A stretch of DNA of 64,000 bases from Candidatus Amarobacter glycogenicus (GTDB lineage Bacteria; Chloroflexota; Dehalococcoidia; Tepidiformales; Tepidiformaceae), in contig JADJZF010000005.1 in the NCBI GenBank assembly GCA_016719395.1, positions 1 to 64,000 of the forward strand. Direction: 5' to 3'. The position numbers and the translations under genes are program-made. The notes beneath the pieces were generated by a model that was not told the DNA's origin, made no database searches, and saw only the letters and a program-made list of their open reading frames with translations. This document shows, piece after piece, positions 8,052 to 16,990 of the stretch. Position 1 is the stretch's first letter. Every line of letters starts with the position of its first letter.

Positions 8052-9073
8052 CCAGCCCGGCACCAGCAACTCAGCCCCCGCGTCCCGAGGTCGTCCCCGA
8101 CCTCCCGGGCGAGCTCTACATCGAGACGACCAATCGCTGCAACCTGCGCTGCCGCACCTGCCCCCAGTACTGGGGCATGGACGAGGCTCAAGCCGACCTC
8201 TCGCCCGCACAGGTGACGCGCATCCTCGGCTACTTTCCGATGGTGCGAAGGGTGGTGCTCCACGGCATCGGCGAACCACTCCTGAACCCCGAGCTCCCCG
8301 GCATCCTGCGCGCCGTCAAGGCTACTGGGGCATACGCGCTCTTCAACACAAACGGGTTGTTGCTGCGCGGCCGCGTCGCCCGGGGCCTGGTCGAAGAGGG
8401 TCTCGATGAGCTCCGCATTTCGGTCGACTCGGCCACCCCCGAGACCTACGCAGCCGTTCGAGGGGCGAACGGGCTGGGACGCATCCTCGCGAACATTCGC
8501 GCTTTCACCACTATCAAGCGGGAGTCTGGCCGCGACCTTCCGAAGGTCTCGCTCTGGCTGACCGGAATGAAAACCAACATCGGCGAGCTCCCCGCTCTGG
8601 TGAGTCTGGCCGCGGATGTCGGCATCTCGGAGGTGTACCTCCAACGTCTCGTGTACTCAGGGCGCGGTCTCGCTATCGCCGGCGAATCGCTGTTCTCCGC
8701 GCCAGGCCCGGCCGAGGTCGCGGCTGTCCGCCGCGCGGAAAAGCTGGCGCTCGAACTCGGGATCGCTCTCCGAGGCTCCGGCGAGGTCTCGTCGGGCGAT
8801 CTCATCAGCCTTACCGATGCGCCCGAACAGCCATACCAGCGCTGCCGCAGGCCCTGGACGCTGATGTACGTGACCGCCAACGGCAACGTCCTGCCCTGTT
8901 GTATCGCCCCGTTCACGGGCGTGCCCTACGGCACCATCGTGCTCGGCAACATCTTCAACCAGACAGTCGAGGGAATATGGAACGGCGAGCCTTACCGCCA
9001 GTGGCGAAAGTCGATGCTGGACGGCCACCCGCCGGCAGCATGCGCGAGCTGTGGCACCGGCTGGAGTCTGTAG
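8048..9073 (+). CDS. Radical SAM protein with SPASM-type C-terminus
   Basis: CNLRCRTC at residues 31-38 binds the SAM cluster, and GIGEPLLNPEL is the GGE-equivalent. The C-terminal part has several cysteines (YQRCRRPW, VLPCCIAPF, CASCGTG) in the pattern of SPASM domains that hold auxiliary Fe-S clusters. ATG 8048 overlaps the stop of the DUF2064 gene. It is 341 aa, a normal length for the class. The SPASM region suggests oxidation or crosslinking of a peptide or large substrate, but no precursor peptide gene is obvious nearby. Confidence 0.85.
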   Translation: MTSPAPATQPPRPEVVPDLPGELYIETTNRCNLRCRTCPQYWGMDEAQADLSPAQVTRILGYFPMVRRVVLHGIGEPLLNPELPGILRAVKATGAYALFNTNGLLLRGRVARGLVEEGLDELRISVDSATPETYAAVRGANGLGRILANIRAFTTIKRESGRDLPKVSLWLTGMKTNIGELPALVSLAADVGISEVYLQRLVYSGRGLAIAGESLFSAPGPAEVAAVRRAEKLALELGIALRGSGEVSSGDLISLTDAPEQPYQRCRRPWTLMYVTANGNVLPCCIAPFTGVPYGTIVLGNIFNQTVEGIWNGEPYRQWRKSMLDGHPPAACASCGTGWSL

Positions 9074-10498
9074 CCCGGGCCAGGCCCTCCGCGTACTCGG
9101 CGGCGCAACTGACGATTTGGGTTGCATCGAGCGCCGCGGCCATGCTGTTCGCCGTTTTCGCTGTCGCCCGCCATCGGGCCTATCAGAGCACGGCCTACGA
9201 CTTCGGGTTCTTCGATCAGGTGGTCTGGAACACCTCGAACGGTGACTGGTTCCAGACTTCGTTCGTTGAGTACAACTTCCTGGGCCAGCACTTCGAGCCA
9301 ATCCTGCTCGTCTTCGCCGGGTTCTACCGGCTCGGCGCCGGCCCGGAGTCGATGCTCCTGGCGCAGTCGCTGTTCGCAGGCGCTGCCGCAATCCCGCTGT
9401 TCTATGCAACGACCAGGATCAGCGGCAGCCCCGGCGCGGGGATCACCCTCGCGCTCGCCTATTTGCTGAACCCCGGACTGCACCGGGCCCTCGATTTCGA
9501 CTTCCATCCTGAAGTCATGGCATTCCCCTTCGTCTTCATGGCGTTGTACTTTGCCGCGTCCGCACGGCCGGCCCAGGCTGCGTCCGCGATCCTGCCCGTC
9601 TTGCTGCTCAAAGAGGACATGGCTTTCCTCGTCCTTGCGTTTGCCGCCATCCTCTGGGCCCAGCGCCACCGCAAGCACGCTGCAGTGCTTGGTACCGTGG
9701 GCCTGGGCTGGATAGTGCTGGTCGGTTTCGTCCTCATGCCGGCGGTTCGAGGAGGCGAGAGCGACCTGGCCGAGCGCTACAGCTACGTCACCGAGGACTC
9801 CCGGCCGGCTACCGTAGTCCCCATCGCCGCCTGGCGAGGCGGCGTTCGACTCGCCACCGCGACCGCAGGCGGCGCAGCCGGGCTCGAGGCCTCCCTTGCG
9901 GGAGTCCCGTTGTTGCATCCTGCGTCGCTCCTCGCCGCCGTGCCCGCCGTACTCAATGGCCTGGCCGACCACCCCCAACAGAGCCGCCTCGATCTCCAGT
10001 ACGGGGTCGCGCCGCTGGCCCTGTCTCTCGTCGCCGCTGCCTTCGCCCTCGGCGACTTGACCCACCGCCGGAGGATCGGCGCCATTTCGCTTGGGCGTTT
10101 GGACATCCTGCGCATGCCAACCGTTCTCGCGGGCGTCGTCATGGTTGCCGCGATCTCGTTTCTCCTCGGCAGCCCGTTCTCGCCGCGGTTTGCCGGCTAC
10201 ACACCGGACGCCGCCCATCGCCAGTCAATCGCCATCGCGCTCGAGGGCATTCCGCCCGAAGCCAGCATCAGCAGCCAGGGGACCCTCCTGCCCCACCTTT
10301 CGCAGCGAAAGGAAGTCTGGGAATTTCCGGACCTCCGCGATGCGGACTACGTCATCATCGATCGGGACCTCCCGATCACGGACCAAGGCGCGCGCAGCCG
10401 GTTTCGACACCGTCCTCGAAACGCTGCACGAGCGCGGCTATTCCAACATCCTGGTGCTCGGCAGCGTGCGCGTGTACCGCCGCGACGCTTCGCCATGA
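9040..10498 (+). pseudogene. DUF2079 multi-pass membrane protein, frameshifted near the 3' end
   Basis: About nine membrane segments with AYDFGFFDQVVWNTS near the N-terminus and FHPEVMAFPFVFMALYFA mark a DUF2079 protein, possibly a lipid-linked sugar transferase relative. The frame is lost at about 10385-10395 in a GCGCGC-rich stretch. The true C-terminus (AAGFDTVLETLHERGYSN, then VYRRDASP) lies in the +1 frame and stops at 10498 in an ATGA overlap with the next gene. Because that overlap is preserved, the shift may be recent or an assembly error. ATG 9040 overlaps the preceding gene by 34 nt. Confidence 0.75.
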
Positions 10499-11232
10499 AA
10501 GTCGTCGCCATCATCCCCGCGCTCAACGAAGAGGCGGCCATCGCCGGTGTGGTGCACGAGCTCAGGTCAGGCGTCCTCGACGAGATCATCGTCGTCGACA
10601 ACGGTAGTACCGACCGCACCGCCGAGGTCGCCCTGGCGGCCGGGGCGCGTGTCGTGCACCAGCCGGAGCGCGGCTACGGCGCCGCCTGCATCGCGGGCGT
10701 CGATGCCGACCCCGATGCCAGTGCCTTCGTCTTCCTGGATGGCGATGCCACGGAAGTAACCAGCGATCTCGCCCAGATGATCGCTGCGGTGCTCGACGGT
10801 CGGGTTCAGTTTGCACTGGGGACGCGGTCCGGCAAGAGCGCCCCAGGCGCAAACCCGTGGCAACAGCGCCTCGGAAACAGGCTGCTCACGACCCTCCTGA
10901 ACCGTCTCACGGGGGCCCACCTTGCCGACTTGCCTTCTTTGAAAGTCGTAGATGGCCCGACCTTGCGAGCGCTCAACGTTCGTGACCGTCGCTACGGCTG
11001 GACCGCTGAGCTTCTCACTCGCGCGGCGATGCGGAAATGCACCTTCCTTGAGTTCCCCCGAGGCCTGAAGCAACGGAAAGGCCGATCAAAGGTGACCGGT
11101 TCGCTCCTCCGAAACCTCCGTGTTGGCTACGCCATCGCCGCCACGATCATCCGGGTCTGGCGCTCCGAGCGCGCTCACCCGGCAAGTTTCGAACCAGGCG
11201 GGAGCGGAGTCGCGAGGCCGTCGCCCCGGTAG
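10495..11232 (+). CDS. Family 2 glycosyltransferase (dolichyl-phosphate-sugar synthase-like)
   Basis: A GT-A domain opens with VVAIIPALNEEAAIAGVV, followed by EIIVVDNGSTDRTAEVA and the metal-binding FVFLDGDA. The later YGWTAELLTRAAMRK and LKQRKGRSKVTGS segments match prokaryotic family 2 enzymes that load sugars onto polyprenyl or other lipid carriers. The natural protein probably ends near IIRVWRSER. The last ~15 residues read into RHS-derived DNA on the opposite strand, so the C-terminus looks chimeric. It closes the radical SAM cluster. Confidence 0.85.
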   Translation: MKVVAIIPALNEEAAIAGVVHELRSGVLDEIIVVDNGSTDRTAEVALAAGARVVHQPERGYGAACIAGVDADPDASAFVFLDGDATEVTSDLAQMIAAVLDGRVQFALGTRSGKSAPGANPWQQRLGNRLLTTLLNRLTGAHLADLPSLKVVDGPTLRALNVRDRRYGWTAELLTRAAMRKCTFLEFPRGLKQRKGRSKVTGSLLRNLRVGYAIAATIIRVWRSERAHPASFEPGGSGVARPSPR

Positions 11233-11850
11233 GCGAACGTCGTCGTCACCGAGTTCACCGTGGCCGAGACCATGCGGTCCTCGTAGTCCCACGAGAAGGA
11301 ATCGCTGCCCCGCGCGGTCAGGTCACCGTTGTCGTCCCAGGTGTAGGAGATGGGGCTGGCCGGGCTCGGCGGCGTGACCTCCGTCAGGCGGTCGGCGTCG
11401 TCGTAGTCGGGCGTGCCGGCCGACGACCATCTCCTGGTTGCCAAGGCGTCAAGTCGGGGGGGCGGTGGTGGCGGAGGTGTCGGCGTGGGTGCGTCCCTCT
11501 GGTCCACCCGCTGCGTGCGGTTGCCGACGTCGTCCAGGGTGTAGGCGACGCTCGCCACCGTCGTCGAGCCGTTCTTCACGTGGGTTATCCCGGTCAGGCG
11601 GTTGGCGTTGTCGTAGGTGTTCGTCGAAACAATGCCGGTGCCGGAGGGAAGCGTGGTGCTCGTCATCCTGCCTGCATCATCATACGAATACGTGGTGGAG
11701 TTCGAGTTCCAGTCGGTGACAGATGTGAGGCGGTTCGCGTTGTCGTAGCCGTAGGTCACCTGGTTCGAGCCACCGGGATAGGTGATCGAGGTCCTGCGGC
11801 CGATGTCGTCGTAGCCGTAGCTGACGACGCGCGAGCCCGGGGAACGAGGT
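11175..11850 (-). pseudogene. RHS/YD-repeat protein fragment
   Basis: On the minus strand the sequence encodes repeated YD motifs: YGYDDIGRRTSITYPGG, YGYDNANRLTSVTDWNS, YSYDDAGRMTSTTLPSG, NTYDNANRLTGI and WDDNGDLTARGSDSFSWDYE. A proline run interrupts the repeats near 11460-11490. There is no start signal, no hyper-conserved RHS core end and no C-terminal toxin. Both ends stop abruptly, at the glycosyltransferase on one side and the HAD gene on the other. It is a stranded piece of a much larger RHS gene. Confidence 0.75.
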
Positions 11851-11861
11851 CCGCCGCTGGC

Positions 11862-12476
11862 TCAGTACCCAGCTATGGAATCGACCGACCGGCCCGCGAA
11901 GGTTTCGCCCGCGTAGTGGCCGTGGCGAACGTGGACTGCGTGAAGACGTGATCCGAGGCGTTGCTGCATCGCCCGCAAAATCCGTGGCTTGTCGTCGAAC
12001 ATCACGAAATTCGCTCCTGGGAAACGCCGTTCCACTTCTCCGAGGTGGTCCTCCTTGTGGTCAAAGACGAACACGTGCTCGAGCAGCGGCAACAATCCGA
12101 TGCGTTCGAGCTTCTGCTCCTGGAACCGGCGTTCACCATCACACAAGACGGCGAGGGGCCCCGTCTGAGCCAAACGTTCCCAGCCGGGACGCGTGCCGGG
12201 CAATAACAGATCATCGAAAGGAAAGCCCCACAGGAACCTGCCAAGACCATCGAGTGGCTCCGGACCGCATAAGTCTTCGAACCTGCGAGCCGCCTCCATG
12301 AAGTCCACAATGCCCAGTTCCCTGCGGACAGCCTCATACGTCTCCCAGAATTCGCCTGACCGGGGCTGGACGACCCTGTCGTCGATCCACGCTGCGACCT
12401 GCCGCTTCAACTCGTCGTGGTCGATCAGCGTGTTGTCGATATCCAGCAGGAACACCTGCGGCTGGTCGCCCCTCAT
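11862..12476 (-). CDS. HAD-superfamily hydrolase
   Basis: Motif I is FLLDIDNTLIDHD with the nucleophile and acid Asp. LAVLCDGERRFQEQKL follows, and a late acidic motif NFVMFDDKPRIL completes the site. The 204-residue protein is probably a small phosphatase. ATG 12476 overlaps the TGA of the upstream 2H phosphoesterase (ATGA), so the two are translationally coupled. They lie on the phnD strand, beyond a terminator-like hairpin. The substrate is unknown, possibly a phosphate ester made by its partner. Confidence 0.8.
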   Translation of the reverse strand: MRGDQPQVFLLDIDNTLIDHDELKRQVAAWIDDRVVQPRSGEFWETYEAVRRELGIVDFMEAARRFEDLCGPEPLDGLGRFLWGFPFDDLLLPGTRPGWERLAQTGPLAVLCDGERRFQEQKLERIGLLPLLEHVFVFDHKEDHLGEVERRFPGANFVMFDDKPRILRAMQQRLGSRLHAVHVRHGHYAGETFAGRSVDSIAGY

Positions 12477-13012
12477 CGGTCGAGCCTCCACGAACGGACG
12501 GTCTCGTATCGGTCGCCCCGGAGTTCCAGGCAGGCCACTTCATCGAGGAGCCACGTGTCTCCCGGGGCGAGCGTTGCGGCGGCACTTCGCAGCGTCCTGC
12601 GGTCCCGACCGTTCGTATTGCGCACGCACGTGACGTGCCAGGGCCACTCGCGCGCCGGACCCATGTCGAGGTGCGTGGCGTCGTAGAGCCTCCGTCTCGC
12701 CGCGTCCAGCGCGGAGGTCTGGAGCATCTTCACGTAGAACGTGCCCTGTTCGTCCTCGAACTCCGCTACTTCCCCCAACCCGATGGGGATGGCCGCCGGA
12801 AACGCGTGGCAGACCTGCAATCCAAGGTCATCAACGTCGAGACCGGTAGCCCAATAGCAGAGGGTCGTGTGGGGTGGAATGCGTGCGGCCTCGCGAGGGT
12901 CGTGCTGCAGGCGCCAGGCCTGGATCCGCTCCCCTGCCTCGCCGTTCACGACCGCAACCAGGACGCGGCGACCCTGGGGCGAAACGGCATTCGACGGCGC
13001 GTTCTCTTTCAT
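12473..13012 (-). CDS. 2H phosphoesterase (2'-5' RNA ligase-like)
   Basis: Two HxT motifs, PPHTTLCYW and WPWHVTCVR, are the catalytic pair of the 2H phosphoesterase superfamily, which opens cyclic phosphates or cleaves 2'-5' bonds. ATG 13012 follows a strong ribosome site (GGGGGAAGC), giving 179 aa. It is coupled to a HAD hydrolase by an ATGA overlap. Its position next to phosphonate genes that lack phnP makes a role on ribosyl cyclic phosphate conceivable, but RNA repair or processing is an equally open alternative. Confidence 0.72.
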   Translation of the reverse strand: MKENAPSNAVSPQGRRVLVAVVNGEAGERIQAWRLQHDPREAARIPPHTTLCYWATGLDVDDLGLQVCHAFPAAIPIGLGEVAEFEDEQGTFYVKMLQTSALDAARRRLYDATHLDMGPAREWPWHVTCVRNTNGRDRRTLRSAAATLAPGDTWLLDEVACLELRGDRYETVRSWRLDR

Positions 13013-13025
13013 GCTTCCCCCAAGA

Positions 13026-13057
13026 ACAGTGCGGCCGAGGTACCCCGGCCGCACTGT
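13026..13057 (-). terminator. 12-bp stem hairpin after phnD
   Basis: ACAGTGCGGCCG (13026-13037) pairs perfectly with CGGCCGCACTGT (13046-13057) around an 8-nt loop. On the minus strand it follows the phnD stop by 26 bp and is trailed only by a weak T-rich stretch (TTCTT). It is a probable terminator separating phnD from the 2H phosphoesterase gene. Confidence 0.6.
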
Positions 13058-13083
13058 ACGGCGAATTGGTGTTGGCGGACGGA

Positions 13084-14175
13084 CTACTTCTTGGTTGCGC
13101 AGATGTCCTTGAGCTTCGGCTCGCGGCACATCGCGCGAATCGACTCGAACTCCTTGTCCGTGTAGGGGACCATGCCGAAGGCGGCCTTCTTCGAATCAGA
13201 GTACTTCTCGGTGTACTTGGCGAAGCTTTCCGGGTCAGTCTTCTTCCAACCCAACATGGCGTCGACAACCGCTTTCGAGAGCTTCGGGTCCATGGTCGTG
13301 CGGTAGACAAAAGGGCTCGCCGGCAGCTGGAACTTGGCAAGCGTGATGAGGTCGTCCTTCGGGTCGGTGTTCGCGCCGCTTTTCTTGCAATCGCCCGGGC
13401 TGTTCCCGCCCCCTGCCTTGTCGATGAGGGTATCGATCGTGCCCTGCTTGCAGAGGTCATAGAGCATCGCTTCGAAGCTGGCGCCAATCTGGGTTTGGCC
13501 CGCGTAGGTCGCGATCGCGGACTTGTCGTGGCCGCCGGCCAGGATCTGGTTCTTGCGGACGGTGTCGATGTTCGCTCCGCTATCGATGAGCATCTTGCTC
13601 GGCGCCAGGAATCCGGAAGTTGAGCCTGCATCGACAAAGGCGAACTTGAACTTGTCCTCCTTCCCCGCGTAGTCCTTCAGGCTGGTGATGCCGCTATCAC
13701 CCCGCGCATAGATGACGCTGTAGTAGCTCGGCGGTATCCCTTCGAAATCCTGGATCGTGACGGCCGCCTAGATCTTTGCGCCGCCGTCCTTGGCAAGGAC
13801 GTACGAGAACGGTCCGAAGAAGGCGAACTCAAGTTCATTCGCCTTCATCGCCTCGATCGTCGCCGCATAGGCCGGGCCAACGAAGAGTTTCACGTCGAGG
13901 CCGGGAAGCTGCTTCTCGAGGTAAGACTCGAGCAATTTGCCGGATTCGAGGACCGACTGCTGGTCTTCCGATGGGAGCAGGCCGAAACGGACCTGCGTGC
14001 CCCTCCACGGCTGCGGATCAACCGTCGGCGTGGCGGTTGGAGCGGCCGTGGCTGCGGGAGTTGTGCCGCCCACGTCGTCGTCGTCGTCATCGTCGCCGCC
14101 GCAACCGGCCGCCAGGCTGGCTCCCACGATGCCGATCGCCGCCAGTGCGAGCAGCGGGAATCTTCGGAGTTTCAT
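13084..14175 (-). pseudogene. phnD: Phosphonate ABC transporter binding lipoprotein with an internal amber codon
   Basis: A lipoprotein signal (LAAGC) with a poly-Asp linker begins the protein, followed by VRFGLLPSEDQQSVLESGKL and AYAATIEAMKANELEFAFFG. A TAG at 13768-13770 interrupts the frame after DGGAKI. The same frame continues without any shift as AAVTIQDFEGIPPSYYSVIY, then FAFVDAGSTSGFLAPSKML and on to TAA 13084. Total length (363 codons) and motifs are otherwise normal for PhnD. It lies 65 bp downstream of phnE. One base change (from GAG or CAG, for example) explains the loss; suppression or a sequence error are alternatives. Confidence 0.85.
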
Positions 14176-14213
14176 GTGTCTCCTCCTTACCTTTCACCCC
14201 TGTGTGTTGAGAA

Positions 14214-14230
14214 GGCGGGGCTCCCCCGCC
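14214..14230 (-). terminator. GC hairpin between phnE and phnD
   Basis: GGCGGGG (14214-14220) pairs with CCCCGCC (14224-14230) just after the phnE stop, with flanking GAGA/TCTC that can extend the stem. There is no T-run, so it may attenuate or protect the transcript rather than terminate it, adjusting binding-protein levels relative to the membrane components. Confidence 0.35.
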
Positions 14231-14240
14231 GGGTCTCCTG

Positions 14241-15167
14241 TTAGAGAAGGCGCGATCGGATGAGCGCGCTGATTCGGTCGATCATCACGACCGCGACGAA
14301 GATGCAGACGATGTCGACCGCCAGGCGGTCATACCGAAGCAGGCCGAGGTGGAGGTCGATGAGTTGCCCGATACCGCCGGCGCCGACGAGCCCGAAAATC
14401 GCCGCGTTCCGGACGGTCGATTCCCAGTAGAAGAGGATGTACGAGAGCAGCATCGGGAATGCCTGTGGCAGGATTCCCCAGACGCTCGCCGAGATGTTCG
14501 GTGCTCCCGTCGCCCTCACAGCGTCCACCGGCTTTGGGTCCACCGATTCGATCGATTCCGCGAAGAGCTTCCCGAAGCTCCCGCTCGAACCAACGATGAT
14601 CGCCAGCGTCCCCGCGAATGGCCCCAGGCCGACGATGACAACGAAACAAATGGCCCAGACCAGGTCCGGGACGCACCGGACGAAGCTCAGGAACAGTCGG
14701 GTCCCCATGTACACCGGGGTGCTCGCGACATTTCGCGCCGCCAGGAGCCCCAACGGCAGCGAGATGATCGATGCGCCGAGGACGCCGATCACTGACATCT
14801 GGACGGTCACCACCGTCGCGTCGATCGCGTCCTGGAGAATGCTCCAATCCGGGTCCGCGAACTGCTCGATGATTGGCTGGGCATCCGCGATTTCGCGCAC
14901 AAGCTTCACAACATCCGCGCCGACTCCCTGCCACGACCACACCAGGAACGCGAGGAGCGCCGCCGTCCACAGCAATAACCGCAGGCTCGGACGGTTGACC
15001 GGGGTAGCCCAGCGCGCCCGCGCCCGCGCCAACTCGGCCGAATCCGGGGCGTAGCTTGCGGAACGCCCGAAGAGGACACCGCTGATGGATGATTGCCACT
15101 TCTCGGTGAACTTCTGGGCGCCCCGCCGGCCCTGGCCGGCCTGTGAAAGTTCCGGTTGCAGCGCCAT
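14241..15167 (-). CDS. phnE: Phosphonate ABC transporter permease
   Basis: The 308-residue inner-membrane permease has an N-terminal cytoplasmic tail, a first membrane segment LRLLLWTAALLAFLVWSW, and the binding-protein-dependent transport core. The EAA-like loop reads SIESVDPKPVDAVRATGAP. NAAIFGLVGAGGIGQLI is typical of PhnE. The ATG overlaps the phnC stop (ATGA). It works with phnC and phnD to import phosphonates or phosphite; the family alone does not fix the ligand. Confidence 0.92.
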   Translation of the reverse strand: MALQPELSQAGQGRRGAQKFTEKWQSSISGVLFGRSASYAPDSAELARARARWATPVNRPSLRLLLWTAALLAFLVWSWQGVGADVVKLVREIADAQPIIEQFADPDWSILQDAIDATVVTVQMSVIGVLGASIISLPLGLLAARNVASTPVYMGTRLFLSFVRCVPDLVWAICFVVIVGLGPFAGTLAIIVGSSGSFGKLFAESIESVDPKPVDAVRATGAPNISASVWGILPQAFPMLLSYILFYWESTVRNAAIFGLVGAGGIGQLIDLHLGLLRYDRLAVDIVCIFVAVVMIDRISALIRSRLL

Positions 15168-16054
15168 CAGGAAGACCGCCGATCACCCGTGCGGGCAGGG
15201 TCCATCTCGACTTCGGCAGTTGTCTTCATCGCGCGCTTCATGGCCTTGTCCAGGTCATGGACGACGTGTGGGTCCAACTCCCGCCGGAGGTCAATATCGC
15301 TCTCTATCTCCTGGTCGAACCGGTAGACGCGGTTCTCCGCTTGGGCATCGAACTCTTCGGGTTTGCCATCGAAGACCACCTGACCCTGGGCGATTCCGAT
15401 GATGCGGTCGGCGTAGCGCCGGGCCTGGCCGATGTTGTGGATGTTCAGGAGCGTCGTGAGGCCTGCGTCCTTCGCCGCTGCCCGGAGGTCCTTCAGTACT
15501 CCTTCTGCCAGCTCCGGGTCGAGGTTCGCGACCGGCTCATCGGCAAGCAAGAGTTCCGGCTGTTGGGCCAGCGCGCGCGCAATCGCAACTCGTTGCTTTT
15601 CGCCACCGGAAAGCGAGTCGCACCGCTGCGGCGCCTTGTGCAACATGTTCACGCGGGCCAACGCCTCGAGGGCGATCTCCCGCTCCGAACGGGTGAAGTA
15701 CATGCAGATCGCACGCCATGTGGGGATGAAACCCAGCCGCCCGCTCAGCACGTTTTGGAGCGAACTGAGCCGCCCGACGAGATTGAACTCCTGGTAGATG
15801 AACCCGACTCGTCGCTGGTGGACGCGCCGGCTGCTCGAATTGAGCACGCTCACGGCCTGCCCCCCAACAACCGCCTCTCCGCTCGTGATCGGCACGCTAG
15901 CGTTGAGACACCGCATGAGCGTCGATTTCCCGGCGCCGCTCCTCCCGACGATGCAGACGAATTGGCCTTCAGGGATCCGGAACGAAACGTCGGCCAGGGC
16001 CGTGTGGCCGTTCGGGAATGTCTTGCGGAGGTTGCTGACTTCGATAGCGGTCAT
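15167..16054 (-). CDS. phnC: Phosphonate ABC transporter ATPase
   Basis: Walker A is GRSGAGKST, the Q-loop lies in VGFIYQEFNLVGRLSSLQNVL, the signature is LSGGEKQRVAIARAL and Walker B is LLLADEPVANLDP, followed by the switch His in LLNIHNIGQARRYADRI. NVLSGRLG and the overall pattern are characteristic of PhnC. The protein is 295 aa; about 40 residues extend past the usual end and are rich in charged residues. It is transcribed with phnE and phnD, downstream of the RpiR-type regulator. Confidence 0.93.
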   Translation of the reverse strand: MTAIEVSNLRKTFPNGHTALADVSFRIPEGQFVCIVGRSGAGKSTLMRCLNASVPITSGEAVVGGQAVSVLNSSSRRVHQRRVGFIYQEFNLVGRLSSLQNVLSGRLGFIPTWRAICMYFTRSEREIALEALARVNMLHKAPQRCDSLSGGEKQRVAIARALAQQPELLLADEPVANLDPELAEGVLKDLRAAAKDAGLTTLLNIHNIGQARRYADRIIGIAQGQVVFDGKPEEFDAQAENRVYRFDQEIESDIDLRRELDPHVVHDLDKAMKRAMKTTAEVEMDPARTGDRRSS

Positions 16055-16093
16055 GCCGCAGGATGCTCAGCCCGCGTTGTTATCGAACCTGAA

Positions 16094-16990
16094 TCAGTCC
16101 GTTAAAGTCTCGCGATCGGACGATGAACGCATGACACCAGGGTCGTCGGAATAGCGCAGGTCGAACCTCGCCGCGGCCCAGGCTCCGCGCCGCGAAGCAC
16201 GCAGGTCCGGTGCTGTTGACTCGAACGCTTCACGGGCCAGTGCCTGGACAATCGCCAGGTGGGCCGCGCGAAACGGCAGCTCATCGGTGGCGTAACGGGT
16301 TTGGGAACTCTCGACTGCCAGCACGTGCGTCGCCACGGTTGCCAGCGGCGACCGGGCAGCGCTGCAAACCGCGATCACGCAGGCCCCCGAACCCCGCGCA
16401 CGGTGGGCCGCATCGACGGTCGCCCGCGTCCGGCCGCTGTGAGAAATCGCAAGCAACGCCCCCTGCGGACCGAGGAACGAAGCCGCCGCTGCCCCTTCGC
16501 TCGGGTCATCGATTCGGCGGCAGCGGAAGCCGGCGATGGTGAATTGGAACTCCGCGGCGCGCGCCGTCGCGCTCGCGGCGCCAACGCCAACGATATCTAT
16601 CGATCCCGCGCCGGCGAGAACTTCCGCGGCGAGCCGGAAAGCGGCTGGATCGAGGGTGCGGGCTGCGAACTGGATGGCCCGGGCGTGTGCCTCAAGTAGC
16701 AGCTCCATCTGGCTGGAAGTCGATGCAGTCGCAGGTTCCGCACTCCCTTCGGCGGCGAGCGCGAACTTCAGGGCGCGAAAGCCCGGATAGCCCATCAGTC
16801 GGGCGAACCTGACTACTGACCCGCTGCTCACGTTCGCACGCTTGGCAAGCAACTCGATGGGCTCGCGGATGGCGCGCGCGGGATCGCTGATGAGCGCCCG
16901 GGCGATGGCCGCTTCGACCTCGGTGTAGCCCCTTTCGTGATAGCGGAGCCGGTCCAGTAACCCCTGGGCTTTTGAAGTTGCTTCAGCCAT
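16094..16990 (-). CDS. MurR/RpiR-family transcriptional regulator of the phn genes
   Basis: An N-terminal HTH_6 domain (YTEVEAAIARALISDPARAI, then LLAKRANVSSGSVVRFARLM) is followed by a SIS sugar-phosphate-binding domain (IVGVGAASATARAAEF, then LLAISHSGRTRATVDAA). ATG 16990 leaves about 88 bp to the divergent phnG. RpiR proteins sense phosphosugars; here the likely signal is a ribosyl phosphate intermediate of C-P lyase, replacing the GntR-type PhnF known from enterobacteria. That assignment is inferred from position. Confidence 0.82.
   Translation of the reverse strand: MAEATSKAQGLLDRLRYHERGYTEVEAAIARALISDPARAIREPIELLAKRANVSSGSVVRFARLMGYPGFRALKFALAAEGSAEPATASTSSQMELLLEAHARAIQFAARTLDPAAFRLAAEVLAGAGSIDIVGVGAASATARAAEFQFTIAGFRCRRIDDPSEGAAAASFLGPQGALLAISHSGRTRATVDAAHRARGSGACVIAVCSAARSPLATVATHVLAVESSQTRYATDELPFRAAHLAIVQALAREAFESTAPDLRASRRGAWAAARFDLRYSDDPGVMRSSSDRETLTD

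Noticed and set aside
8899..11232. One 777-residue fusion of DUF2079 and glycosyltransferase
   Set aside because: The fusion exists only because of a frameshift near 10390. The proper DUF2079 C-terminus lies in another frame and ends in an ATGA overlap with the glycosyltransferase start.
11175..11850. Active RHS toxin gene
   Set aside because: There is no start, no conserved RHS core terminus and no toxin domain. It is a fragment only.
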